From Pseudahrensia aquimaris (GTDB lineage Bacteria > Pseudomonadota > Alphaproteobacteria > Rhizobiales > Rhizobiaceae), in assembly GCF_042676045.1 (NCBI RefSeq), contig NZ_JBHTJV010000005.1:124001-188000 (forward strand): 64,000 bases of DNA, read 5' to 3'. Numbering within the stretch: position 1 is the stretch's first letter; every line of letters begins with the position of its first letter. The position numbers were made by a program, and so were the translations under genes. Positions 25,660 through 33,887 of the stretch are shown in pieces. The notes below the pieces were generated by a model. It worked only from the letters and a program-made list of their open reading frames with translations, ran no database searches and was not told the origin of the DNA.

Positions 25660-25674
25660 TTAACCAAAGGTAAA
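25660..25674 (+). promoter_or_regulatory. CtrA-like half-consensus site
   Basis: TTAACC-N5-GGTAAA (25660-25674) departs from the TTAA-N7-TTAA consensus at one base (T-A-A-A in the second half). It is 115 bases before the Gly/Ala-rich protein. Weak evidence. Confidence 0.3.
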
Positions 25675-25789
25675 GATTTTTGCTAAAATGCCGAAGATCG
25701 AAGGTTTTGGCGTTTGACTCTGCCCGTTTGCACAGCTTTATTCCGGCTCGCTGCATTTCGCGGCCTCGATTTCAGAGGGAATTTACAAA

Positions 25790-26113
25790 ATGATGGATCT
25801 TCTTATCCAGTACGGCGTGCCGATTATTACAGGCATGATGGGCGGTGGCGCGGCCTCCGGCATGATGAAAAACGTTGCGCTTGGCATGTTGCCCAAGCTC
25901 CTGTCCGGTGGCCTCGGCGGTCTGGCTGGCGGCGCGGCAGCGCTTGGCCCACTTGCCGGAATGCTCGGTGGCGCAGCCATGGGTGACGCTGGCGCAGCGG
26001 CGGCCCCTGCTGGCCTAGACATCGGCAGCCTCGTCGGCGGCGCAGTTGGCGGTGGTGCCGGTGGCGCGATCCTGACAGGCATCGTCGGCAAGCTGATGGG
26101 CGGCGCCAAATAA
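25790..26113 (+). CDS. Gly/Ala/Met-rich hydrophobic small protein
   Basis: A 107-residue protein with very low complexity: about two-thirds Gly, Ala, Met and Leu, with GxxxG-like zippers (GMMGGGAASGMM, GGLGGLAGGAAALGPLAGMLGGAAMG, GGAVGGGAGGAIL) and no charged core. A good AGAGGGA ribosome site and a strong terminator immediately downstream support expression as a single gene. Glycine-zipper sequences of this kind insert in or associate with membranes, but no family was recognised, and no function is claimed. Confidence 0.72.
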   Translation: MMDLLIQYGVPIITGMMGGGAASGMMKNVALGMLPKLLSGGLGGLAGGAAALGPLAGMLGGAAMGDAGAAAAPAGLDIGSLVGGAVGGGAGGAILTGIVGKLMGGAK

Positions 26114-26137
26114 GGCACGCTTTCAACGATGAATTAG

Positions 26138-26168
26138 AAAAGGGCGGCTGTTTCAGCCGCCCTTTTTT
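26138..26168 (+). terminator. Rho-independent terminator
   Basis: AAAAGGGCGGCTG, TTT loop, CAGCCGCCC and six T. It closes the Gly/Ala-rich gene. Confidence 0.92.
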
Positions 26169-26208
26169 GTGCAAGATCATGCCAATCAAAACTGAAAGAC
26201 CGCACCGT

Positions 26209-26850
26209 ATGTCTCAACTCAAAATCGCCATCGTTCCCGTCACCGCCTTTCAGCAAAATTGCACGCTGATTTGGGACGACGAGACAAATGAAGGCGTGGT
26301 GATTGATCCGGGCGGTGATTTGGATCGCATTAAAGGAGCCATTGACGAGATCGGCATGAAGGTAACGGCAATCTGGCTCACCCACGGTCATATCGACCAC
26401 GCGGCTGGAGCGATGGATCTCTCGGAAGCGCTCGGCGTCGACATTATCGGCCCCCACAAAGACGACACGCCTTTGCTGGAAGGTCTGGAACAGCAGGCCA
26501 AAATGTTTGGCCTTGATGGCACTGTGCGCAACGTTACCCCGACCCGCTGGCTGGAAGAAGGCGACACGCTCTCCATAGGCGATCACGAATTTGCAGTTTA
26601 CCATTGCCCCGGCCACGCGCCCGGCCACGTAGTTTTCTACAACGCCAAAGCAGGCTTCGCCCATGTTGGTGATGTGTTGTTTGACGGCTCCATTGGCCGC
26701 ACAGACCTGCCCGGCGGCGATCATGAAACGCTGATAAAGTCGATCAAAACGAAACTGATGGCATGGCCGGACGAAGTGCAATTCATTTGTGGGCACGGGC
26801 CGGCAAGCTCAATCGGAAAAGAAAGAGCGACCAATCCATTCCTGAATTGA
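26209..26850 (+). CDS. MBL-fold hydrolase (glyoxalase II-like)
   Basis: A 213-residue metallo-beta-lactamase fold protein. The metal motif THGHIDHAAG gives H59, H61, D63 and H64; later ligands are H in CPGHAPGHVVFY and the Asp in VGDVLFDGSIGRTDLPGGDH, ending with FICGHGP. The short length and IGRTDLPGGDHETL resemble YcbL-type glyoxalase II enzymes that hydrolyse S-lactoylglutathione. The start at 26209 is the conventional MSQLK; in-frame ATGs at 26167 and 26179 lie in the terminator tail. Confidence 0.92.
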   Translation: MSQLKIAIVPVTAFQQNCTLIWDDETNEGVVIDPGGDLDRIKGAIDEIGMKVTAIWLTHGHIDHAAGAMDLSEALGVDIIGPHKDDTPLLEGLEQQAKMFGLDGTVRNVTPTRWLEEGDTLSIGDHEFAVYHCPGHAPGHVVFYNAKAGFAHVGDVLFDGSIGRTDLPGGDHETLIKSIKTKLMAWPDEVQFICGHGPASSIGKERATNPFLN

Positions 26851-26912
26851 TCGCTCCGACGGCTCCCTGTCCGCAAGCGGACCTTTGAGCGTCAAGGGCT
26901 TATTGGCCCCGA

Positions 26913-27449
26913 CTAATTGACCGCGCGGGCGATCTCTTTTTCCAGCATCGCATACTCGGCGCAGTCTGTGCCGCAACGCTTTTCGATTTCAGCAAGCTGT
27001 TCACGCGCCATGTCGACACGGCCAAGCTGGAGATAGGCCTCACCCATGTATTCACGAACCAGCGTGTAATTCGGGTCGATTTTCAAAGCCGCTTGGTAGT
27101 AGCGAAGCCCGCCTTCAATATCGCCCATCTTGCGAGTCGTGAAACCTAGATAGTTCAATATACGGGGATCACGTTGGTCCTGCGCTTGCAGCAAAACAAA
27201 CTTCGCCTCGTCATAACGCTTTTCATAAGCCAAGCCGCGCGCGACTTCGTAGATGTTGTCGTTATCGAGAGAGGACGACTTCTTTGCAGCGACACATTTT
27301 TTGTTTCGCTTGTCCCACACCTTGCCTTTTTTGCAGCTTGGCGTGGTTGTAGTCGTGCCGCCACCGCCAGCAGCAAACGAAGGAAGCGGTGCAACAAGCG
27401 ATAAAGCTATCGCTGCGGCAGAAAGGGTTTTGATTGAACGCAATGACAT
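26913..27449 (-). CDS. Exported TPR protein
   Basis: A 178-residue protein with a signal peptide (residues 1-26, ending PSFAAGGGG), a threonine-rich linker, a two-cysteine motif CKKGKVWDKRNKKCV of the kind seen in secreted lipid- or chitin-binding modules, and about three tetratricopeptide repeats (residues 67-150, for example PRILNYLGFTTRKMGDIEGGLRYYQAALKIDP). Predicted periplasmic interaction protein. It is divergent from the transporter gene with about 200 bases between them. Confidence 0.85.
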   Translation of the reverse strand: MSLRSIKTLSAAAIALSLVAPLPSFAAGGGGTTTTTPSCKKGKVWDKRNKKCVAAKKSSSLDNDNIYEVARGLAYEKRYDEAKFVLLQAQDQRDPRILNYLGFTTRKMGDIEGGLRYYQAALKIDPNYTLVREYMGEAYLQLGRVDMAREQLAEIEKRCGTDCAEYAMLEKEIARAVN

Positions 27450-27653
27450 AATGGCCTCGCTTATTTGATGTTACGGCGGAAGTTACGATCCAACCATGCA
27501 TTAGGTTTCTCTTAAACCCAAGGCAGACCGCATACCATGTGGCACTGTGACAGCAGCTTGTGGCGGGAAACAGGGCAACCGACAAATTATTTGCTCGTTT
27601 CCGCACCCCACTGCATGTAAACAGCGGCGGTGAACAATCCAGAAGCCGTTGCC

Positions 27654-28586
27654 ATGCACCGTTCAATCGCAAACTCATTGCTGTTGCTGGCAGGCCTCGT
27701 CTGGGGCCTCGGTTTTGTTGCCCAAGCGTCGGCGATGGACGATATCGGCCCATTCCAGTTCGTCGCTTTCCGGTTTATCTTGGCGACAATCATCGTTGCC
27801 CCTTTTGCGTTCATGGAAGGCCGCAAAGAACGAGCCAGAGGCATCGCACAACTCCACACGCGCGACTGGAGCGCGATGGTGACCCTCGGCCTCGTCTTCT
27901 TCGCGATGATGATTTTGCAACAGATTGGGCTTCTGGCGACCAGCGTGACCAATGCAGGCATGTTGACCGGCCTCTATGTCATTTTCACCCCGATCCTGGC
28001 ACTTATGCTTTGGAAACAGGCCCAACCAATCTTCCTGTGGCCCGCCGCATTGTTGGCATTCTTCGGCATATGGCTGCTTGGCGGGGGCGGTATGTCGAAT
28101 TTCACTTGGGGTGACGCAGTCGTCATCGCCGCGGCTTTATTAGCAGCATTTCAGGTCATTCTGGTCGGAACAATCGGCATGCGCATCGGCCGACCCGTTC
28201 TCATTGCCTGCGCACAGTTCGCAGTAACCGGCATCGTGGCATTCGTTGGCTTCTTGCTCGTTCGCGGATTCGATTGGAGTTACGAACCCGCGTTTTCAGT
28301 GGCCACACTCATCGCAGCAGGCCCAGAAATCCTCTACGCCGCCGCTTTTGCAGGTGGACTGGCCTTCACACTCCAAGCCATCGCCCAACGCCACACAGGC
28401 TCCGGCGATGCAGCGATTCTTCTGTCGTCAGAAGCCTTATTCGCTGCCCTTGGCGGAGCGATCCTGTTGGGCGAGCGATTGGACTGGCTGGGCTATCTCG
28501 GTTGCCTATGCCTGTTCACCGCCATCGTCGCAGTATCCTGGCTATCGGCAAAGGCGGAGGAAAAACAACTGGCTGCAAAAACCTAG
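27654..28586 (+). CDS. DMT superfamily (EamA) transporter
   Basis: A 310-residue inner-membrane protein with ten predicted helices in two EamA repeats (LLLLAGLVWGLGFVAQ at the start; second repeat from ALLAAFQVILVG). Drug/metabolite exporters of this type move amino acids, nucleobases or other small compounds; the substrate cannot be read from sequence. A GTG at 27630 would add eight residues, but AGAAG before ATG 27654 favours the shorter form. The last helix is followed by a Lys-rich tail (KAEEKQLAAKT). Confidence 0.88.
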   Translation: MHRSIANSLLLLAGLVWGLGFVAQASAMDDIGPFQFVAFRFILATIIVAPFAFMEGRKERARGIAQLHTRDWSAMVTLGLVFFAMMILQQIGLLATSVTNAGMLTGLYVIFTPILALMLWKQAQPIFLWPAALLAFFGIWLLGGGGMSNFTWGDAVVIAAALLAAFQVILVGTIGMRIGRPVLIACAQFAVTGIVAFVGFLLVRGFDWSYEPAFSVATLIAAGPEILYAAAFAGGLAFTLQAIAQRHTGSGDAAILLSSEALFAALGGAILLGERLDWLGYLGCLCLFTAIVAVSWLSAKAEEKQLAAKT

Positions 28587-28613
28587 TCAGCAACCGCAGC
28601 GCTCTCCAAAACG

Positions 28614-28958
28614 CTAGAGCAAGCGTGCGCCATTAGGCACCGGCTTATCACTCGCCGCCAGAACGATAGCACCATCCTCATCGGCAAAACCAAGCGTCAG
28701 CACTTCCGACATAAACGGTCCGATCTGGCGTGGCGGAAAATTCACCACTGCCATCACCTGACGACCCACCAAATCCTCCGGCTCATAATGAACCGTTATC
28801 TGCGCAGACGACTTCTTGCGTCCGACCTCATCACCGAAATCGATTACCAGCTTGATGGCAGGCTTGTGCGCTTCTGGGAAAGGCATGGCCTCCACCACCG
28901 TGCCAACGCGAATATCGACTCGCATATAATCGTCAAACGTGATCGTCTCGCTCACCAT
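28614..28958 (-). CDS. csaA: CsaA-type tRNA-binding/export chaperone
   Basis: A 114-residue OB-fold protein: DYMRVDIRVGTVVEAMPFPEAHKPAIKLVIDFG, KKSSAQITVHY, and VNFPPRQIGPFMSEVLTLG. CsaA binds tRNA through the same fold as the C-terminal domain of MetRS and has been linked to protein export. It lies 6 bases from proC's stop codon on the same strand, so it is probably the last gene of the YbjN-proC-csaA unit. Length and motifs fully match the family. Confidence 0.93.
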   Translation of the reverse strand: MVSETITFDDYMRVDIRVGTVVEAMPFPEAHKPAIKLVIDFGDEVGRKKSSAQITVHYEPEDLVGRQVMAVVNFPPRQIGPFMSEVLTLGFADEDGAIVLAASDKPVPNGARLL

Positions 28959-28964
28959 GGCAGG

Positions 28965-29783
28965 CTAGCCCTTCGATAATTCTTCCGACCGCTGCGCTGC
29001 AGCCGCAACAGCCCGCTCCATTAGCTTGGGAAATCCATCCGCCGCCATCAAAACTTCAAGTGCGGCTTGCGTAGTGCCATTCGGCGATGTCACATTTTCG
29101 CGCAATTGGGTGGGCGACAAATCCGACTGCGCCATCAGCGCCCCTGCACCGCTCACCGTCGCCTGCGCCAATTGCGCAGAGAGTTCCACAGGCAGACCAG
29201 CAGACACACCTGCCTGCGCGAGCGCTTCGGCAAGATGAAAAACATAAGCTGGCCCACTGCCAGAAACGCCCGTCACAGCGTCCATAAGTTTTTCATCGTT
29301 AATCCAGGCCACCTGCCCGATCGCCGCCAGAAGGTCACTCACTGCATCGCACTGCGCGTTGGAAACACCGCCGTTTGCAACACAAACAGTGATGCCCTGT
29401 TGCACTTGCGCAGGTGTGTTGGGCATGGCTCGGATAATGCGCGGGGAGACCCGGGAAAAAGGTGCAGCCAATTGCGCTATCGTCGTGCCAGCCGCCACGG
29501 AAACCAACACGTTCTCCGCGTTGACCAGTGAGGTTAGTCCTTCCAGAACTGCACCCATAATCTGGGGTTTAACTGCAACCAAAAGCACATCAGGTGCAGA
29601 AACACCTTCTGCGGACACACGCAAATCCACGCCAAATTTTTGCATCATATCCGCCATCGGCTGCGGCGGCTGTGGGTCGATCACGGTGATGGACTTCGGA
29701 TCACGCCCCGCCTCCAACCATCCGGCCAGCATCGCACCGCCCATGTTACCCACACCAACAAGGCAGAGTTTGAGGGCGCTCAT
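28965..29783 (-). CDS. proC: Pyrroline-5-carboxylate reductase
   Basis: Reduces pyrroline-5-carboxylate to proline with NAD(P)H, the final step of proline synthesis. The 272-residue product has the Rossmann motif LVGVGNMGGAMLAGWL at the N-terminus, KPQIM, PNTPAQV and the C-terminal VTGVSGSGPAYVFHLAEAL and REN(V)TSPNGTTQAALE substrate motifs. ATG 29783 gives a canonical N-terminus and stands 1 base after the YbjN stop (TGA-A-ATG), so translational coupling is likely. The longer frame to 29858 would overlap YbjN. Confidence 0.95.
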   Translation of the reverse strand: MSALKLCLVGVGNMGGAMLAGWLEAGRDPKSITVIDPQPPQPMADMMQKFGVDLRVSAEGVSAPDVLLVAVKPQIMGAVLEGLTSLVNAENVLVSVAAGTTIAQLAAPFSRVSPRIIRAMPNTPAQVQQGITVCVANGGVSNAQCDAVSDLLAAIGQVAWINDEKLMDAVTGVSGSGPAYVFHLAEALAQAGVSAGLPVELSAQLAQATVSGAGALMAQSDLSPTQLRENVTSPNGTTQAALEVLMAADGFPKLMERAVAAAAQRSEELSKG

Positions 29784-29784
29784 T

Positions 29785-30285
29785 TCACGCCTCACCGACA
29801 GTGTCGAACAGCACATTGTCCAGCGCTTCGCCTGCGCTGCGACCGGCCCACACGACATATTGAAAAGCCTGATAATACCGCTCGCAAGCGTTCAGCGCCG
29901 ATGCCAACAAGCACTCGATCTGCTGATCGTTCGCTTCAGCACCACCAGCGAGAGGCATCGCATGGCGGAACATCACAGAGCCGTCCTGCAACCAAAGATC
30001 AAAATGACCAAACAGCATTTGCTCGTTGATCATCGACATCAGCCGCATGGTCTCGATAAGCCGCGCATCGGGTACACGCATATCAAAAGCGCAAGCGACA
30101 TGCAGCGCTTCAAACTCGGCCATCCACGAGAACGAGACCGAATAATCGGTCCATACCCCTTGGACCAAAACCGCTAATTCGTCTTCGCCGGGGCGTTCAA
30201 ACGACCACTCATTAGCGAAAGCAACGCTCTCGACGGCGTCGACTGGATTCACCCCAACATTGATTGAAAAATCTTCCAGGCTCAT
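29785..30285 (-). CDS. YbjN domain protein
   Basis: A 166-residue soluble protein with a YbjN-type domain (NPVDAVESVAFANEWSFERP, ELAVLVQGVWTDYSVSFSW, EALHVACAFDMRVP, LMSMINEQMLFGHFDLW). YbjN domains resemble the secretion-chaperone fold of type III systems and act as sensory or regulatory adapters; function is generally unknown. In rhizobia YbjN commonly precedes proC, as here. The open frame extends to 30417, but ATG 30285 gives the family's usual length. Confidence 0.85.
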   Translation of the reverse strand: MSLEDFSINVGVNPVDAVESVAFANEWSFERPGEDELAVLVQGVWTDYSVSFSWMAEFEALHVACAFDMRVPDARLIETMRLMSMINEQMLFGHFDLWLQDGSVMFRHAMPLAGGAEANDQQIECLLASALNACERYYQAFQYVVWAGRSAGEALDNVLFDTVGEA

Positions 30286-30627
30286 GCGAGCTCCAGCTCC
30301 CGTGTCAAAGCATCCCCGTGTGCAGAATCGATAGTTCAACTCCAACACGCTCAAAATGCGTTTCATTTGCAACTTCATCGAACGGGGCAAACAGCCCAAC
30401 ACATCCGAATCAAACAACTTTTCACGAGATTACCCGTCAGCCGCCGCTGGCAAACCCCGGGCGAACCGCCGTGCACGAAAAAGCGCACAAAGCAGATGAA
30501 TCAACTCGCCAGCAGCAAGCTGTAAGGGATTCAGAAGACTCGGAATTTCAGCACTTTTCCACACCAAACCGCGCAGGACGTTTTCCTGTGGGCAAAAGCA
30601 GCATGGAGGCTGTGGATTAGGAAAGGC
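30286..30627. other. Gene-free interval with three DnaA-like boxes
   Basis: No credible gene. Three DnaA-box-like sequences lie within 65 bases: TTTTCCACA (30555-30563), the reverse of TTGCCCACA (30587-30595) and the reverse of TAATCCACA (30611-30619). Only the first fits the relaxed consensus TTWTNCACA; the others differ by one or two bases. Confidence 0.4.
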
Positions 30628-30921
30628 TTAGGATTTTTTGGCAGCAGGCTTCTTGGCCGGCGCTTTTTTCGCTCCGCCCATCGCCGCTTTCAGCTCTTCA
30701 AGTTCGGCACGAAGCGCTTCATTTTCCATCCGTGCTTTTGAAGCCATTTCCTTCACGGCTTCAAATTCGTCGCGCTGAACCAAATCCATCTGTGACAGAA
30801 AACGCTCACCCTGCGATTTGATCGCAGTCTCCACTTCGCGGCGCGCGCCTTGGGCGACGCCCGTGGCGTCCGTCAGCAGCTTGGCGAATTCGTCAAAAAT
30901 ACGGCTTGGTCCTTGGGACAT
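30628..30921 (-). CDS. UbiK/BMFP-type accessory factor
   Basis: A 97-residue protein of the UbiK (BMFP, formerly DUF526) type: MSQGPSRIFDEFAKLLTDATGVAQGARREVE followed by a coiled-coil MENEALRAELEELKAAM and a Lys/Ala/Pro-rich tail. UbiK assists the ubiquinone-biosynthesis complex, and related proteins act in membrane fusion of lipids in vitro. It is divergent from lgt with about 165 bases between them. The KAPAKKPAAKKS tail is common in alphaproteobacterial forms. Confidence 0.85.
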   Translation of the reverse strand: MSQGPSRIFDEFAKLLTDATGVAQGARREVETAIKSQGERFLSQMDLVQRDEFEAVKEMASKARMENEALRAELEELKAAMGGAKKAPAKKPAAKKS

Positions 30922-31085
30922 GGTCTAACGGCTTTCAAAACTTCGTTGCGACGAACACATAAGCAGCATTGCGCAATGCTTCAACCGCCACAATGCGTCA
31001 CGATGAACGCCCGCTTAGCGCGAGCCTTGCGAGGCGTCGCGGAAACGGGCAAGAGCAGACCGCAACCGAAGGAAAGCAGTCGCCC

Positions 31086-31949
31086 ATGCCCCCGCTCGAA
31101 ATCAACCAACTGGCCATCGTCTTTCCAGCCATTGATCCCGTTGCGCTGCAAATCGGTCCGCTCTCGGTGCACTGGTATGGCATCGGATATGTGGTCTCCA
31201 TTCTGCTCGGCTGGTGGTTCGCTCGGCTGCTGGTTTCCACGCCGCGCTTATGGCCCGAGGGCGGCGCACCGTTTGGCAAAGAAGACCTTGACGATTTCCT
31301 CACATGGGCAGTCATCGGCATCATCGCAGGCGGACGCCTTGGCTACGTGCTGTTTTACAATCTTGGCTACTACCTGTCCAACCCGCTGCAAATTCCTGCC
31401 GTCTGGGACGGCGGCATGAGCTTCCACGGCGGTGCGCTGGGCACGATTGTTGCGATGATGTTGTTCGCCAGATCGCGCGGCTTCACCGCGTTTTCGCTGC
31501 TGGATGTGATCGCCACCGCTTCGTGCTTTGGCATGTTCCTCGTTCGCATCGCCAATTTCATAAATTCCGAACTCTGGGGTCGCACGACAGATGTGGCCTG
31601 GGGCGTCATCTTCCCCAATGGCGGGCCGGAACCACGCCATCCCAGCCAATTGTATGAAAGCTTTCTGGAAGGTGCAGTTCTGTTCGCCGTGCTGAACCTG
31701 CTGATCTGGAAATACGGCAAACTGAAATCGCCGGGCTTCATCGGTGGCGCTTGGGTGTTGGGTTACGGCGTGGCCCGCATCATTGTTGAATTCTTTCGCC
31801 AGCCGGACGCGCATCTTGGCTATCTCGCAGGCGATTGGCTGACGATGGGCATGGTGCTGTCGATACCCATGCTGCTGATCGGCGTTTGGGGCATGGCAAC
31901 CGCCAGCCAACGTTCGGTCTGGCGCACGCAGCGCCCCGAGACTTCATGA
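31086..31949 (+). CDS. lgt: Prolipoprotein diacylglyceryl transferase
   Basis: Inner-membrane enzyme that adds diacylglycerol to the lipobox cysteine, the first step of lipoprotein maturation. The 287 residues contain the seven-helix pattern and the family motifs: SVHWYGIGYVV, GGRLGYVLFYN, WDGGMSFHGGALG, RIANFINSELWGR and PRHPSQLYES. ATG 31086 starts MPPLEINQLA, the normal N-terminus; the frame upstream to 30969 covers the intergenic region. The stop overlaps the midA start (ATGA), indicating coupling. Confidence 0.95.
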   Translation: MPPLEINQLAIVFPAIDPVALQIGPLSVHWYGIGYVVSILLGWWFARLLVSTPRLWPEGGAPFGKEDLDDFLTWAVIGIIAGGRLGYVLFYNLGYYLSNPLQIPAVWDGGMSFHGGALGTIVAMMLFARSRGFTAFSLLDVIATASCFGMFLVRIANFINSELWGRTTDVAWGVIFPNGGPEPRHPSQLYESFLEGAVLFAVLNLLIWKYGKLKSPGFIGGAWVLGYGVARIIVEFFRQPDAHLGYLAGDWLTMGMVLSIPMLLIGVWGMATASQRSVWRTQRPETS

Positions 31950-33049
31950 ACAAACTGGAAGAGAACATCCGCCTATTGATCGCGGAAACCGGCCCCCTGT
32001 CGGTCGGCGAATACATGACGCTGTGCCTGACCCACCCGACCCACGGCTATTACACAACCGGCAATCCAGTCGGAGGCCGCGCTTCGGCGGAGCGCGAAGG
32101 TGGCGATTTCATCACCGCGCCGGAGATCAGCCAGATGTTCGGCGAATTGATCGGCGTGTGGGTGATGGAAGTCTGGCAGGCACTGGGCCGTCCCGACCCG
32201 TTCAATCTGGTGGAGCTTGGCCCCGGTCGCGGCACGCTGATGCGCGATCTGCTGAAAGCGGGCCAAGCCATGCCCGGCTTCCTGCCCGCCGCCCGCATCA
32301 CGCTAGTTGAAGTCTCCCCCACGCTCGGCGAACAGCAATCTCTGACACTCGGCCGCCACAGCGGTCAGATCACGTGGCGGCGCGATCTTTCCGAACTGCC
32401 CGATAGGCCCACCATCGTCATCGCCAACGAATTCCTCGACGCCCTGCCCTTTCGCCAATGGATCAAACAAGGCGACGACTGGCTGGAACGCGGCGTCGGC
32501 GTGGTCGATGATGCGCTGGCCTTTGTCACCCGTTCGGCAACGTTGCCGAAGTCCGAAGCACCACAAGATGAAAGCCTGCCCGATGGCAGCATATTCGAGA
32601 CAGCGCCTGCCCGCGAAGGCTTTGTCGCCTCGATTGCCGATACCCTTACGCCAAAAAACGGCGCGGCGCTTTTCATCGACTACGGCCATCTCCGCTCAAA
32701 AACCGGCGACACATTTCAAGCCCTGCGAGACCACGCCCATGTCTCAACCCTCGACGCCCCCGGCGAGAGCGATCTGACCAGTCATGTTGATTTTGAGCCA
32801 CTGGCCGCCATCGCCAAAGCGCGTGGCTGTGTCGTGCCAACACCCGTCACCCAAAGTGAATTCCTGCTCTCGCTCGGTCTGCTGGAACGCGCCGGAACGC
32901 TCGGCCATGGCCGCGATTCCCGCGTTCAGGAAATGCTGCAAGCAGCGGTCGAACGTCTCGCGGGGCCAAACCAGATGGGCGACTTGTTCAAAGTCTTCGC
33001 TTTCGGCGCACCGGCAAGCCTCGGCGAACGCTGGCCCGGCTTTGTGTGA
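31946..33049 (+). CDS. MidA/NDUFAF7-like SAM-dependent protein arginine methyltransferase
   Basis: A 367-residue class I methyltransferase of the family that in mitochondria assembles respiratory complex I (NDUFAF7, human MidA). SAM-binding VELGPGRGTLMRDLLK near residue 90 and TLVEVSPTLGEQQ follow the N-terminal PLSVGEYMTLCLTHPTHGYY. In alphaproteobacteria the target is untested, but complex I methylation is the leading idea. ATG 31946 overlaps the lgt stop by four bases. Confidence 0.88.
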   Translation: MNKLEENIRLLIAETGPLSVGEYMTLCLTHPTHGYYTTGNPVGGRASAEREGGDFITAPEISQMFGELIGVWVMEVWQALGRPDPFNLVELGPGRGTLMRDLLKAGQAMPGFLPAARITLVEVSPTLGEQQSLTLGRHSGQITWRRDLSELPDRPTIVIANEFLDALPFRQWIKQGDDWLERGVGVVDDALAFVTRSATLPKSEAPQDESLPDGSIFETAPAREGFVASIADTLTPKNGAALFIDYGHLRSKTGDTFQALRDHAHVSTLDAPGESDLTSHVDFEPLAAIAKARGCVVPTPVTQSEFLLSLGLLERAGTLGHGRDSRVQEMLQAAVERLAGPNQMGDLFKVFAFGAPASLGERWPGFV

Positions 33050-33102
33050 GGTGCTAGCCTTGCGCCCTTGCACCCCATTCACTGCCGCCCAATGATGTTT
33101 TC

Positions 33103-33885
33103 ATGACCGATCAAGCCGAATTCCTCAGCGCCGATGCGCTTGCAGCCATGTCAGGCATATCTCACGCCTTCTTCACCACGCGCGGTGGAGTTTCCGGCGG
33201 CATCTACGAAAGCCTCAATGCCGGCCTCGGCTCGGACGATGATCGCGCCAACGTCGTCGAAAACCGCCGCCGCATGGCGGCTGCGCTGGGCAGCGAGCGC
33301 GGCGACATAGCCTCGCCCTATCAAGTCCATTCCCCCGATGTGGTTGTGGTGAGCGATCTGTTTACCGACGAGCGCCCGAAGGCCGATGGCATCGTCACCA
33401 CCACCCCAAACCTGCCTATCGGCATCGTCACCGCCGATTGCGGCCCCGTGCTTTTTGCCGACGAAAAGGCCGGAGTGATCGGCGCTTGCCATGCCGGATG
33501 GGGCGGTGCGCTGAAGGGCGTGCTGGAGAACACGATTGAGACGATGGAAGGCCTCGGCGCAAACCGAGCGGACATTCGCACGGTGCTTGGCCCCACCATT
33601 TCCCATGCAAATTACGAAGTCGGCCCGAATTTTCCTGCCCCGTTCATTGAGCGCGACGCCAACGCCGCCAAACACTTCACGCCGTCGAAAAACGCCGGCC
33701 ACCACATGTTTGACCTGCCAGCCTACATCGTCGAACGTTTGAGCGCGGCAGGTGTTGCAGGCTCAGCCCTGCCCGTCTGCACCTATGCGGGCGAAGACCA
33801 ATTCTATTCATACCGCCGCACCACCCACAAAGGTGGCGGTGATTACGGACGCCAAATGTCAGCCATCATGCTGCGGGGAGACTGA
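33103..33885 (+). CDS. pgeF: Peptidoglycan editing factor (YfiH/polyphenol-oxidase-like)
   Basis: A 260-residue protein of the YfiH/PgeF (laccase-domain) family. Family residues present: VYQVHSPDVV-like (YQVHSPDVVVV), TADCGPVLFAD, and ACHAGWGGALKGVLENTI, giving the His-Cys-His zinc site, and the C-terminal YSYRRTTHKGGGDYGRQMSAIML. PgeF corrects misincorporated serine in peptidoglycan stems by removing L-Ser from precursors; it also shows low purine-nucleoside activity. It follows midA by 53 bases and precedes the M24-like gene by 2 bases. Confidence 0.93.
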   Translation: MTDQAEFLSADALAAMSGISHAFFTTRGGVSGGIYESLNAGLGSDDDRANVVENRRRMAAALGSERGDIASPYQVHSPDVVVVSDLFTDERPKADGIVTTTPNLPIGIVTADCGPVLFADEKAGVIGACHAGWGGALKGVLENTIETMEGLGANRADIRTVLGPTISHANYEVGPNFPAPFIERDANAAKHFTPSKNAGHHMFDLPAYIVERLSAAGVAGSALPVCTYAGEDQFYSYRRTTHKGGGDYGRQMSAIMLRGD

Positions 33886-33887
33886 TC

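Noticed and set aside
30286..30627. Possible chromosomal origin because of three DnaA-like boxes
   Set aside because: Two of the three boxes are imperfect, there is no AT-rich unwinding element, and the usual rhizobial origin neighbours are absent.
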